Shown: positions 24,324 to 33,060, numbered from the stretch's first letter. The stretch: DNA of 33,295 bases from Cloacimonetes bacterium UBA3900 (GCA_002391675.1 DGFM01000050.1:15705-48999); one strand, 5' to 3'. Numbers and translations: made by a program. The notes: a model not told the origin generated them from the sequence alone.

Positions 24324-26213
24324 ATGGATACCATGATCTTTGATCGCTCCTGGGTGGAGATAGATTTAGCCGCTTTCAGGCACAACCTGAGACAACTGAA
24401 GAGCCTCCTGCCTGCCGGCGTGAGCTTTATGCAAATCGTGAAAGCAGACGCCTATGGACATGGTGCTTTGGAGATCGGGCGCATAGCAATCGACGAGGGA
24501 GCAAAATTCCTCGGAGTGGCCAATTTGGAAGAGGGCAAGCTCTTGCGCATCCAGGGCTGCAAAGCACCTATCCTGATCCTTTCCCCATCTCTGGAGAATG
24601 AGATCGAGCAGATCATCAACTACGATCTCCAACCCTGCGTTTCTCAATTGAGCTTTGCACTGGCCTTACAAAAAGAGGCACTCAAACATGACAAGTGCAT
24701 CAATATACACCTCAAGCTGGATAGCGGTATGCATCGCAGCGGCGTGGAACCGGAGCAATTTGAAGAGCTGTACCACGAAGTGAAAAAACTGTCCCAGATC
24801 AGGATAGAAGGCGTGTGCTCACATTTTGCCTCATCTGAAGAGGATCCGGAGTTCTCCAATGAGCAGATCCGGCACTTTGAATCCATGCTGCGGAAAATGG
24901 AGCCGCAACCGGAAATTATCCACATCGCAAATTCCAGCGCAGTAGTCAACCGGCTCTTGGGAGCGTCCAATATGGCCCGGCTGGGTATACTCAGCTTTGG
25001 CGTTTATACAAACGAATCCCAAAAGGAAGTCATAGAACTGAAGACGGTGATGAGCTTCAAATCACGCATCGCACAGATCAAGCACATCAAGGCGGGCGAA
25101 GGCTTGGGTTATAACCTCAGCTGGATTGCGCCCAAAGACAGCCGTTATGCCGTCGTGCCGGTGGGATATGCAGATGGATACGACTTTATGCTGTCCAACA
25201 AAGCCAAAGTGAGCATCCGCTCCCAGCTCTGCGACGTGATAGGCAAAGTGAGCATGGACATGATCTGTGTGGATATCAGCCAGCTCCCGGATGCCAAACT
25301 GATGGACGAAGTGGTCTTGATGGGAGCAGCGGAACAGCTGCATCCGGAGCAGCTTAGCAAGCTTTATCAGGGCTCTTCTTATGAGCTGCTCTGCCAGGTG
25401 GGACGCAGGGCAAAGCGTTACTACCTGGAAAATGATGCCGTTTCGCACAGTACACCATTGGCCAGGAGAGACTTTGTTTCCAGCGACTTCAGCGACCTCA
25501 AGCTGAGCCAGATTATCCAGTCTGCCATCTCTCAAAGACTGCAAAATGAGGAGATGGGCGAGCTTATCTCCAGGGAGATACTCAAGTACTTCTTCTTCAA
25601 TAAAGATCAGGATATACACTATAGAAAGGATTTCTTTTACGACATCCGCTTGAAAACCTGCAAGCAGGAAAACCACTGGCAAGCCACGATGAAGCTTAAC
25701 TTTAAGAAAGTGTTGCAAAATGATTACTTTATAGTGGCTTGCGCAAACAACGCCCAGGCTCTGAACCGCTATTTTATCAAGCGGGATGTGGAGTACCGTT
25801 GGCTGCTGGATAACAGTATCACCTTGAGCGAAGAATACTTCCATCTCACGCAAGTGTATGTGAATGATCTCCTCCTTGATACCAGCCTCAAACTGACAGA
25901 TTCCTGCATAGAGATCCGCTGTGAACACCCGCAGCTCAAGAACCTGGTGGGTAAAGAGGTGGCCTTTAGCATTGAGGTGCAATCCTTCTATCCCAAGGCT
26001 ACGCACCAGTTTTCCGTGTATATCAACGAGCTCACCCACGGTGTGAAAGTGAAGCTCAGCTACCCGGACGAGATCCGAAACATGGAGATCGTGCCCATCT
26101 TTTCGGGACAAAACAGGTTCCCCGGGGTCGAGCACAGTCCGGGCTGCGTAACTGTTCAAACAGCGCCCGACCAGTGGATCTTCCCCATTTCGGGCATCGT
26201 CTTTGCCTATTAG
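24324..26213 (+). CDS. alr: Alanine racemase with long C-terminal extension
   Basis: The first 370 residues are a full alanine racemase, which makes D-alanine for peptidoglycan: PLP-lysine Lys40 in VKADAYGHG, HLKLDSGMHRSG, the C-terminal-domain Tyr263 in GLGYNLSW, and GKVSMDMICVDIS. The protein is 629 residues, against the usual 360-390. The extra part (about 380-629) is one open frame with no break. It begins with a helical segment (DLKLSQIIQSAISQRLQ) and becomes beta-rich, ending DQWIFPISGIVFAY. I do not recognise this domain. It could be a regulatory or binding module or an unrelated partner protein. The start at 24324 lacks a clear ribosome site; Met4 is an alternative. The stop is 10 bases before the next gene. 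Confidence 0.88.
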   Translation: MDTMIFDRSWVEIDLAAFRHNLRQLKSLLPAGVSFMQIVKADAYGHGALEIGRIAIDEGAKFLGVANLEEGKLLRIQGCKAPILILSPSLENEIEQIINYDLQPCVSQLSFALALQKEALKHDKCINIHLKLDSGMHRSGVEPEQFEELYHEVKKLSQIRIEGVCSHFASSEEDPEFSNEQIRHFESMLRKMEPQPEIIHIANSSAVVNRLLGASNMARLGILSFGVYTNESQKEVIELKTVMSFKSRIAQIKHIKAGEGLGYNLSWIAPKDSRYAVVPVGYADGYDFMLSNKAKVSIRSQLCDVIGKVSMDMICVDISQLPDAKLMDEVVLMGAAEQLHPEQLSKLYQGSSYELLCQVGRRAKRYYLENDAVSHSTPLARRDFVSSDFSDLKLSQIIQSAISQRLQNEEMGELISREILKYFFFNKDQDIHYRKDFFYDIRLKTCKQENHWQATMKLNFKKVLQNDYFIVACANNAQALNRYFIKRDVEYRWLLDNSITLSEEYFHLTQVYVNDLLLDTSLKLTDSCIEIRCEHPQLKNLVGKEVAFSIEVQSFYPKATHQFSVYINELTHGVKVKLSYPDEIRNMEIVPIFSGQNRFPGVEHSPGCVTVQTAPDQWIFPISGIVFAY

Positions 26214-26223
26214 CGAGACTTTT

Positions 26224-26862
26224 ATGGATACAAAGAAAGACTATAAGACACGCTTGATCCTGATCGGCGGCGGAACCTGCTCCGGCAAAACCACCATCGC
26301 CAAAGCTATCGGCAAGCGTATCATCGGCCTCAAATATGTGATCATTTCTCATGATAACTATTACAAAGACCTCTCTCACCTGCCGCATGATGAAGCGATG
26401 AAGGTCAATTTTGATCATCCTGATGCCATAGACCTGGGCTATCTGATGGAAGACCTGCACAAAATGATGGCGGGAGAGGCGGTAAATGTGCCGGAATACG
26501 ACTTTGTCACCCATAGCCGTAGCGAAGGCAAGCTTTGCATCGCCAATGCGGAAGTGGTGATTTTGGAAGGCATCTTTGCGCTCTACTATCCGGAGCTGAT
26601 CAGGCTTTCAGACCTGAAGATTTATGTGGATACAGATGCCGATATCCGGTTGGCAAGACGCATCCAAAGAGACACGGTGGAGCGGGGCTTTGACGTGGAC
26701 ACGGTTTTGACGCAGTACACGCAGACGGTGAGGCCTTCACATCAGGCTTTTATCGAGACGAGCAAGAAAAACGCTGATGTGATCATCTTTGGAGATAAAA
26801 ACTTTGATAAAGTCCTATATATGCTAAATGCCTATCTCCAATATGATTTAGGCAACAGATAA
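26224..26862 (+). CDS. Uridine kinase-like P-loop phosphotransferase
   Basis: A 212-residue protein like uridine/phosphoribulokinase enzymes: P-loop GGGTCSGKTT (15-24), ISHDNYYKDLSHLPHDEA (nucleoside-site helix), NFDHPDAID, a VILEGIFAL strand and the RRIQRDTVERG lid. It should phosphorylate uridine (and cytidine) to the monophosphate in pyrimidine salvage. The ATG at 26224 is chosen over the in-frame TTG at 26203, which would overlap the alanine racemase gene. It forms a run with the PhoH and alanine racemase genes. Confidence 0.87.
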   Translation: MDTKKDYKTRLILIGGGTCSGKTTIAKAIGKRIIGLKYVIISHDNYYKDLSHLPHDEAMKVNFDHPDAIDLGYLMEDLHKMMAGEAVNVPEYDFVTHSRSEGKLCIANAEVVILEGIFALYYPELIRLSDLKIYVDTDADIRLARRIQRDTVERGFDVDTVLTQYTQTVRPSHQAFIETSKKNADVIIFGDKNFDKVLYMLNAYLQYDLGNR

Positions 26863-26945
26863 AAGAGAGTTTTGAGTTTTGCTTGACAGAGAACCCTTTT
26901 GCAAACAATTGGGATCATGAAAGTATACAAGGAGTTTCCACATCA

Positions 26946-29027
26946 ATGGGAAATCACAGGATAAAACAACACCCCATTCTTCCTGTTCCTCGGAAGAAAG
27001 AAATAATGTTTGAATTCAATTCCCAGCCCATGTTGGCTTACGAAGGTGAGATGATAGCTTCAGCCCTCATTGCCAATGGGATATATGTTTTTGGTCATCA
27101 TCACAAAGATGGCAGCGCCCAAGGCATCTTTTGCGCCAATGGCCAATGCGCCAAATGCACCGTGATTGCCGACGGTGTGCCGGTCAAATCCTGCATGACG
27201 GAAGTGAAAGCCGGCATGATCGTAAAGAGTGCTGAAGGCTTGCCAGAAGTTCCCATGGAAAAGGGTCCCTCCCAACGAGCCAAGATCGAAGAGATACACA
27301 CAGAAGTGTTGATTATCGGCGGCGGGCCTTCAGGGCTTTCTGCTGCTATAGAGCTGGGTAAAAAGGGTATCGATACCCTCTTGGTAGACGATAAGCATAT
27401 CATGGGCGGCAAGCTGGTGCTGCAGACTCATAAGTTCTTTGGCTCAGAGCAGGATAGCCGCGCCGGTACCAGAGGACACGATATCGCCAAACTGCTTTCT
27501 CTGGAGGTTAGAGCCCAGGAAAGCGTGGAAGTGTGGACCAACAGCACTGTGCTTTATGTGTTTAGCGACAAGAAAGTTGGCGTGATCAAAGAAGGCGTCT
27601 ACAAGCTGGTGATACCCAAGCGCATCCTCAATGCTGCGGGAGCCAGAGAGAAGTTCTTGCGCTTTCCGGGCAACAACTTGGCGCGCATCTACGGTGCTGG
27701 AGCCTTCCAAACCCTGGTAAACAGAGACCTCATCCGTCCCACCAACAGATTGTTTATCATTGGCGGTGGAAACGTGGGCCTGATCGCCGCTTATCATGCA
27801 TTGCAAGCAGGCATCGAAGTGGTGGGTCTGGCAGAAGCCATGCCGCAATGCGGTGGCTATAAGGTTCATGCCGACAAGATCAAGCGTTTAGGCGTGCCCA
27901 TTTACACCTCACACAGCATCAAAAGTGCCAATGGAGAGCATTTGGTTGAGTCTGTCACCATCACCGAAGTGGACTCCAAATTCCAAGCGATAGAAGGCAC
28001 GGAGAAGAGCTTTGCCTGCGATACCATCCTCGTAGCCGTGGGTCTCGATTCTTTGAGCGAATTCACCCTGGAAGCTCATGCTGCCGGCATTCCCGTGTAC
28101 GCTGCAGGAGATGCTCTGGAGATCGCAGAAGCATCCTCTGCCATGTTCAATGGTAAAATTGCCGGTCTCAAGATCGCCAACGACATCCTCTACGGAGAGG
28201 GTTCAGAAGGCAATATCCCGGATGAATGGTATGCCAAAGCGCAATTGCTCAAGTCCCATCCCGGCCAAATAAAGGGTTACCAAGACCCTCATCCCGGCAG
28301 AGACCTGTTCCCCGTCTTTCATTGCCTCCAGGAAATCCCCTGCAACCCCTGCACTACGGTATGTCCAAACAACTCCATTCACACCGAAGATGGCACCCTG
28401 ATGGGACTGCCCAAATACGGCGGGCAATGCGTAGGTTGCTTCAGATGCCTCCTTGTCTGCCCCGGATTGGCCGTGACATTGGTAGACATGAGGAAGGACA
28501 AAGAGATGCCCAACGTCGTTATCCCCTATGAGATTGGCAGCATACCGGTGAATAAAGGAGACATTGTCCAACTCATGGATATAGATGCCAACGAACTGGG
28601 CGAGTACCCCGTTTTTAGGGTGCTGGATTTTAAGGACCGCCGCACTCAATTGGTGGTTGTGAAAGTTCCCGTCGCCATTGCCAAGAAGATAGCAGGTTTC
28701 AGAGCGCAGGATAAATCCGTATCAGAGCCCTTGGAAAAACCCATCATCACCACAAGTTTGGCAGATGATGCCATGATCTGCCTCTGTGAGCGGGTGAGCG
28801 TCAAAGAGGTGAGAGACCTCATCAAACAAGGCATCACAGACCTCAACCAGATCAAAGCAATCACCAGAGCCGGTATGGGCCCTTGCGGTGCAAAGACTTG
28901 TGACACACTCATCCGTAACTTGATGCGCGAAGAAGGTGTATCCGCAGAGGAAGTGGTTGCCAACACCAGGCGCCCCATCTTTGTGGAAGCCACTTTAGAC
29001 ATATTCCCTGATGGAGATTCGAAATGA
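26946..29027 (+). CDS. Single-chain FAD/iron-sulfur amino-acid or amine oxidoreductase, large subunit
   Basis: A 693-residue fusion. From the N-terminus: a plant-type [2Fe-2S] domain (C-x4-C-x2-C-x11-C, around FCANGQCAKC), an FAD domain (VLIIGGGPSGLS) with a second nucleotide motif (LFIIGGGNVGL), two [4Fe-4S] motifs (CNPCTTVCP and CVGCFRCLLVCP) and a C-terminal BFD-like [2Fe-2S] site (CLC then GPCGAKTC). Separate HcnA/HcnB, opine-oxidase and dye-linked proline dehydrogenase subunits supply these parts elsewhere; here they are one chain. With the next gene, it probably oxidises an amino acid or secondary amine (proline, sarcosine or similar) and passes electrons through its clusters. The start is the ATG at 26946, with AAGGAG upstream at 26929-26934. 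A TTG at 26883 is in frame but weaker. The 3' end overlaps the partner by 4 bases (ATGA). Confidence 0.85.
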   Translation: MGNHRIKQHPILPVPRKKEIMFEFNSQPMLAYEGEMIASALIANGIYVFGHHHKDGSAQGIFCANGQCAKCTVIADGVPVKSCMTEVKAGMIVKSAEGLPEVPMEKGPSQRAKIEEIHTEVLIIGGGPSGLSAAIELGKKGIDTLLVDDKHIMGGKLVLQTHKFFGSEQDSRAGTRGHDIAKLLSLEVRAQESVEVWTNSTVLYVFSDKKVGVIKEGVYKLVIPKRILNAAGAREKFLRFPGNNLARIYGAGAFQTLVNRDLIRPTNRLFIIGGGNVGLIAAYHALQAGIEVVGLAEAMPQCGGYKVHADKIKRLGVPIYTSHSIKSANGEHLVESVTITEVDSKFQAIEGTEKSFACDTILVAVGLDSLSEFTLEAHAAGIPVYAAGDALEIAEASSAMFNGKIAGLKIANDILYGEGSEGNIPDEWYAKAQLLKSHPGQIKGYQDPHPGRDLFPVFHCLQEIPCNPCTTVCPNNSIHTEDGTLMGLPKYGGQCVGCFRCLLVCPGLAVTLVDMRKDKEMPNVVIPYEIGSIPVNKGDIVQLMDIDANELGEYPVFRVLDFKDRRTQLVVVKVPVAIAKKIAGFRAQDKSVSEPLEKPIITTSLADDAMICLCERVSVKEVRDLIKQGITDLNQIKAITRAGMGPCGAKTCDTLIRNLMREEGVSAEEVVANTRRPIFVEATLDIFPDGDSK

Positions 29028-30178
29028 ACAAGACTTATGATGTGATTATTATTGGAGCCGGCTCTATCGGGTTGCCCTCAGCTTTGTTCCTGGCCGAAGC
29101 AGGCCAAAAAGTCTTGGTGATAGATTCAGAGCACGCTCCCGGACAGCAAAACAACAAGAAAGCCATAGGCGGCATCAGAGCCACGCATAGCGATTATGGC
29201 AAGATTCAGCTCTGCCAGCGCTCTATTGAACTGCTCAAAAACTGGAAAGAAGAGCGCGGAGACGAGATTGGCTGGCTTGCCAACGGCTACAGCTATCCCG
29301 CCTGGGAACAGAAGGATAAAGACTTCCTGCTGGACTTAATGGAGGTTCAGCACAGCTTTGGACTCAACATCCGCTGGGTGGACAGCAAGGAATATGAAGA
29401 GCTGGTTCCCGGCATCAATACAGATGGCTTGCTGGGTTCCACCTACTCACCTGAAGATGGCTCCTGCTCTTCCCTGCTCCTCGGTTCATCTATATACTTT
29501 CACGCTCTCAAAGCGGGTGTAGATTTCCGCTTTGGCGAAAAGGTAGTCGAGCTGAAACTGCAAGATGACAGGATAGTGAGCTGTAAGACCAATATAGGCC
29601 AATACACAGCCAATATATATGTAAACGCTGCCGGCAACCATGCCCGTGAGATCGGCGCCATGGTACACAGCGATATTCAGGTTTTCCCAGACAATCACGA
29701 GGCGGGCATCACAGAGCCTGTAGCCAGATTCTTTGGGCCCATGATTGTGGATATGCGCTCCAGGCCCGGCTCATCAAACTTTTACTTCTACCAAAACCAT
29801 GAAGGGCAAGTTGTGTTCTGCTACACTCCCGAGCCGGCTATTTTGGGGGTGAACAACCTCAGTACCAGCCAGTTTCTGCCTCATTGCTCAAAACGCCTTC
29901 TGGAAGTGTATCCGCGCCTCAAGTTTCTCAAAGTCAGACGCACCTGGAGAGGCCAATATCCCATGACTCCGGACGGCTTCCCCATCATAGGCTTCAAGGA
30001 AGAATGCAGCAACTTGTTGCACGTGGTGGGAATGTGTGGACAAGGCCTTATGATGGGCCCGGCAACGGGTGAACTGGTGAGCCGCATTTGCACCTCCAAC
30101 TTGAGCGAGAAAGACCACCAGATCCTGAAGAGCTTTGATCCTTACCGTGACTTCAGCGGCGTGGAAGCTTTCAAGTAA
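29024..30178 (+). CDS. FAD-dependent (DAO-type) oxidoreductase, catalytic subunit
   Basis: A 384-residue D-amino-acid-oxidase-fold flavoprotein. The FAD motif is VIIIGAGSIGLPSA near the N-terminus, with a second FAD segment, TPDGFPIIG, then GMCGQGLMMGPATGELV near the end. It is similar in layout to the beta or catalytic subunits of proline dehydrogenase, sarcosine oxidase and HcnC. It overlaps the large subunit by 4 bases, so the two are almost certainly made as a pair; the large subunit provides the electron path. The true substrate is not readable. Window context (threonine dehydrogenase, urocanate hydratase) suggests amino-acid catabolism. Confidence 0.87.
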   Translation: MNKTYDVIIIGAGSIGLPSALFLAEAGQKVLVIDSEHAPGQQNNKKAIGGIRATHSDYGKIQLCQRSIELLKNWKEERGDEIGWLANGYSYPAWEQKDKDFLLDLMEVQHSFGLNIRWVDSKEYEELVPGINTDGLLGSTYSPEDGSCSSLLLGSSIYFHALKAGVDFRFGEKVVELKLQDDRIVSCKTNIGQYTANIYVNAAGNHAREIGAMVHSDIQVFPDNHEAGITEPVARFFGPMIVDMRSRPGSSNFYFYQNHEGQVVFCYTPEPAILGVNNLSTSQFLPHCSKRLLEVYPRLKFLKVRRTWRGQYPMTPDGFPIIGFKEECSNLLHVVGMCGQGLMMGPATGELVSRICTSNLSEKDHQILKSFDPYRDFSGVEAFK

Positions 30179-30192
30179 GTGATTTGAATTAG

Positions 30193-30240
30193 GCCTGTTA
30201 CCGAGCAAGCCAGCAGTCCTCTTGCTTGATAATAACAGGC
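30193..30240. other. Long two-part hairpin
   Basis: GCCTGTTA (30193-30200) pairs with TAACAGGC (30233-30240), and inside it AGCAAG (30204-30209) pairs with CTTGCT (30221-30226). No T-tract follows, so it may be an RNA 3' end stabiliser or processing structure just before the terminator. Confidence 0.6.
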
Positions 30241-30246
30241 AAAATG

Positions 30247-30277
30247 AAACCGGCCAAGCACACTTGACCGGTTTTTT
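30247..30277 (+). terminator. Terminator between convergent genes
   Basis: AAACCGG (30247-30253) and CCGGTTT (30268-30274) plus CAAG/CTTG form a stem with one mismatch and a CACA loop; T continue to 30277. Read from the other strand the stem is followed by a T-rich stretch, so it may also stop the TPR lipoprotein transcript. Confidence 0.82.
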
Positions 30278-30298
30278 CTATTGTGAGGCTTTTAGAGC

Positions 30299-31948
30299 TT
30301 ATTGCACTTGGTTGATCATGTTGTTGATGCCGTTGATGCGGTTGTTGATATCACGCAGTGCTTGGGCATCGGTAGTTCTGCTTCTTGCTGATTCCAGATT
30401 TGTTCTGGCAGTACGCAGGAAGTTTAGAGCTGAAGCTTTGGCTGCTTCACGATCTTTCTTCAGTTGATCCGCTTTCCTACCCACTGCTTTCGCTGCCTGC
30501 TTTTCCAGATCTACAAAGCGTGAATATTGGTCTGCACCTTTGGTTTGGTTGACACCGGAAAGGATCAGGTAAGGCTGATAGAGAGAGGGATTCTTGGCCA
30601 GGGCAAGATTGGCGTTGCTCTCAGCATCGTTGTTCTTCTTTTGTGAGAAGTAGATAGCCGCCAGGTTCAGATAGACCATCGCATTATCAGGGTCAACAGC
30701 TTTGGCTTTGTTGAGGGATGCGATAGCCTTGCTATTGTTGTCAGCCACGACCTTGGAATCATTGCTTTCGTTTGCTTGCGTGCGATAGAGACCGGCCACA
30801 GTGAGGAGGGCCTGCACGTTGTTGGCATCGTTGGCGATGATGTTTTCATAGCGCTCGATGGCTTCCGCGATGCGGTTTGCCTTGAAGTATGATACACCCA
30901 GACGGTCGGAAACAAGCTCGTTATCGGGGAAGAGTTCAGCAGCATGTTCCAGCATGGGAATAGCGTCTGCATATTCCTCTTCTTCATAGAGCCAGAAGCC
31001 GTATCTGATGATGGTCTGAGTGAAGTTTGGATCAATGCTCAAGGATTGTTCAAAAGCTTCTTTGGCTTTGACTTTGTCTCCCAGTTCATCATAGATGTTA
31101 CCCACCACCAGCCAGATTTCTTCATCTTCTCTCTTGGCGGCGATCTTTTCCATCAGGGCCACACGCTTCACCTTCTGATCTGTTGCTTCATAGATATCAT
31201 TCAAAGCGAGCAAGCAACGTTCATCGTCCGGCTTGAGCTCAACGGCTTGGCTAAGATATTCTTCTGCCTGGGCATAGTCTTCCATTTTCTGATAAGTGCA
31301 GCCCAGGTAGTAGTAAGCGTCCAGCTTGTCAGGATCAAGGCTGATCACATATTTAAAGCCTTCCACTGCATCTTCATGCTTTTCCATCACATAGTTTTGG
31401 ATGGCACTGTTCAAAAGCTTGTCCACTTCAGAAGATACAAAGGAGTCAATTTCGGGCATCAAGTTCTCTTGCAGCATCTTGTAGCGGTGGTCTTTGTGGG
31501 TGACCACATCGTAGGAATGTTGTTTGAGCTCGTCGGAGCGGATGCTATAAAACTGGCTATTGACGTTGAAGACCCCTTGGCTGCCTGAATTCATAGTGGT
31601 TTTGATAAGCAGGTCTGCACCGATGGTCTCGGCTAGTTCTTTCATGTCTTCTTTATCCAGGTCATCCACATTTCTGTGTCCAGCTTCCTTAAATAGTCTG
31701 GCTACTTCTTCCATATCCATAAGTTCATATTTGGGATGGGTTTGAAATACCAAATCCAAGTCTCTCACCGTCATCAACTTCACGATGTTACGGCTTGATG
31801 AGTCGTTGGCTTTAATGGGCAAAAAAGCCACTTTTGTAGGTGTGCCATGAAACTCTGGAATAGGCTCTGTAGTGGTTTGAACGACTGTTGTTGTACATGC
31901 AAACAACAGCATCGCTATTGTAAGTGCAATTAGAATCCTTGGGTTCAT
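30299..31948 (-). CDS. Lipoprotein with CsgG/TolB-N-like domain and tetratricopeptide repeats
   Basis: A 549-residue lipoprotein (lipobox LLFAC, Cys18). The N-terminal domain (about 35-160; VAFLPIKAND, then KYELMDMEEVARLF) has the layout of CsgG/LpoB-type lipoproteins. Some 8-9 tetratricopeptide repeats follow (about 190-470; e.g. YYLGCTYQKMEDYAQAEEYL), then a short helical tail rich in Lys and Arg (about 480-549). It is likely an outer-membrane-facing scaffold for an envelope complex; the partner is unknown. The ATG at 31948 is chosen because a strong GGAGG lies 6 bases before it and the lipobox fits. An upstream in-frame start at 32035 would add 29 residues ahead of the signal. Confidence 0.85.
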   Translation of the reverse strand: MNPRILIALTIAMLLFACTTTVVQTTTEPIPEFHGTPTKVAFLPIKANDSSSRNIVKLMTVRDLDLVFQTHPKYELMDMEEVARLFKEAGHRNVDDLDKEDMKELAETIGADLLIKTTMNSGSQGVFNVNSQFYSIRSDELKQHSYDVVTHKDHRYKMLQENLMPEIDSFVSSEVDKLLNSAIQNYVMEKHEDAVEGFKYVISLDPDKLDAYYYLGCTYQKMEDYAQAEEYLSQAVELKPDDERCLLALNDIYEATDQKVKRVALMEKIAAKREDEEIWLVVGNIYDELGDKVKAKEAFEQSLSIDPNFTQTIIRYGFWLYEEEEYADAIPMLEHAAELFPDNELVSDRLGVSYFKANRIAEAIERYENIIANDANNVQALLTVAGLYRTQANESNDSKVVADNNSKAIASLNKAKAVDPDNAMVYLNLAAIYFSQKKNNDAESNANLALAKNPSLYQPYLILSGVNQTKGADQYSRFVDLEKQAAKAVGRKADQLKKDREAAKASALNFLRTARTNLESARSRTTDAQALRDINNRINGINNMINQVQ

Positions 31949-32007
31949 GATTCCTCCATTTAGATATTTTCTTTGATTGTGTCTCAGTCCACAAAGTTGG
32001 CAGTTTC

Positions 32008-32013
32008 TGTCAA
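32008..32013 (-). promoter_or_regulatory. TTGACA -35-like box upstream of the TPR lipoprotein
   Basis: The - strand reads TTCACTTGACAGAAACTGCC, sharing CTTGACAGAAA with the hutU upstream region. The hexamer at 17 bases, GGACTG, is a poor -10, so only the -35 box is supported. Confidence 0.35.
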
Positions 32014-32067
32014 GTGAAAAGGCACAAAATTCCAAAATAGCCTCATATAACGATTTTCAGTCCAGAT

Positions 32068-32099
32068 AAAAAAAGGGTCAAAGCATATAGCCTTGAACC
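32068..32099 (-). terminator. Terminator of the peroxiredoxin gene
   Basis: Read on the - strand, GGTTCAAGGC pairs with GCTTTGACCC (one mismatch, one G-U) around TATAT, followed by seven T. It lies about 28 bases after the stop codon. Confidence 0.8.
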
Positions 32100-32127
32100 T
32101 TTTTTAGTTGTGAGAAACTGTAGGGGA

Positions 32128-32793
32128 TTAGACTTTCTTGTGGCAGAACCACCAGTCAAAGCATTGAATCTCACCCTTGGCAGCCTTTTCTTTACGCTCG
32201 TTTGCAGCGTCGACTGTCTTGACGGGGTGAATGATCACATGATCGTCAATGATGTCATTCTTGGGCCAGTTGGCCGGCATGGCGACATTGTTCTTATCTG
32301 AGAACTGCATACCTTCCACAGCTCTGAGAATCTCTTCCATATTGCGACCCAGCTCTTGCGGGTAGTAAAGGATGATGCGGATGTAGCCTTTATCGTCTAC
32401 GATGAAGACCGCACGCACGGTGTTGCTTCCCTTGCCGGGATGCACCAGGCCGAGCCTTGCGGCTACTGCGCCGGTATCTGCAATGATGGGGAATTCGATT
32501 TCCACATTGATGTTTTCTTTGATCCACTCTTCCCATTTGATGTGGGAAAAGACCTGGTCAATACTCAAGCCGACAAGCTCGGTATTCAGGGCTCTAAACT
32601 TGGGATAAAGCTTTTGAAATGCCACAAATTCTGTGGTGCAGACAGGTGTGAAATCAGCCGGGTGGCTAAAGAGCACAAACCATTTGCCTGCCATATCTTC
32701 TGGTAGGTTCATCTCACCACGGGTGGTGACAACTTTCATGCTGGGGAATTTGTCGCCCAAGAGGGGCATCGTTGGTTTCTGTATGTTTTCCAT
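32128..32793 (-). CDS. 1-Cys (Prx6-type) peroxiredoxin, archaeal-like
   Basis: A 221-residue thiol peroxidase that reduces hydrogen peroxide and organic hydroperoxides. Peroxidatic Cys52 is in HPADFTPVCTTEF. The C-terminal domain is the extended Prx6 kind, and the end, IQCFDWWFCHKK, has Cys211 and Cys217, spaced as in archaeal Prx6 enzymes where a second Cys can form a disulfide with the peroxidatic one. Length is normal for this subgroup. Ribosome site AAGGAG is 7 bases before the ATG. Likely part of oxygen/peroxide defence in an anaerobe. It has its own terminator, so it is probably a single-gene unit. Confidence 0.93.
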   Translation of the reverse strand: MENIQKPTMPLLGDKFPSMKVVTTRGEMNLPEDMAGKWFVLFSHPADFTPVCTTEFVAFQKLYPKFRALNTELVGLSIDQVFSHIKWEEWIKENINVEIEFPIIADTGAVAARLGLVHPGKGSNTVRAVFIVDDKGYIRIILYYPQELGRNMEEILRAVEGMQFSDKNNVAMPANWPKNDIIDDHVIIHPVKTVDAANERKEKAAKGEIQCFDWWFCHKKV

Positions 32794-32834
32794 TTTGTTC
32801 TCCTTGTTTGTTATGTCTATTTATAGAATAATCA

Positions 32835-32864
32835 AATATGATCGCAGGGCAAATAGATTTTCAA
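32835..32864 (-). promoter_or_regulatory. Possible promoter of the peroxiredoxin gene
   Basis: On the - strand, TTGAAA (32859-32864) lies 18 bases before CATATT (32835-32840), 5 of 6 and 4 of 6 consensus. The remaining bases up to 33031 show nothing further that I can support. Confidence 0.4.
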
Positions 32865-33031
32865 TTTACCTTTGAGGTTAAGCAAAGGCTGCACTGTAAC
32901 GCTATCTTGAAGCCGCACAAAACCAAAACTTGCCATGGGATCTGAAGGAATAATGCCACAATTGCCTCATCACCCTGCAGACTAAAAAGGGCCAAGCAGA
33001 TAGCGAATCTGTAACAGACAAAACGGAACCT

Positions 33032-33060
33032 AAAAAGAGGGGATCCAGCTTGATCCCCTC
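33032..33060 (-). terminator. Terminator of the partial gene at the right edge
   Basis: On the - strand, GAGGGGATC (33060-33052) pairs perfectly with GATCCCCTC (33045-33037) around a six-base loop, then five T (33036-33032). It lies 31 bases after the stop codon. Confidence 0.9.

Noticed and set aside
25062..26159. 365-codon open frame on the - strand
   Set aside because: Antisense to the alanine racemase gene; no motif and no ribosome site.
26883..26945. TTG start for the iron-sulfur oxidoreductase
   Set aside because: The ATG at 26946 has a clear AAGGAG upstream and starts nearer the conserved domain; the extra 21 residues show no family sequence.
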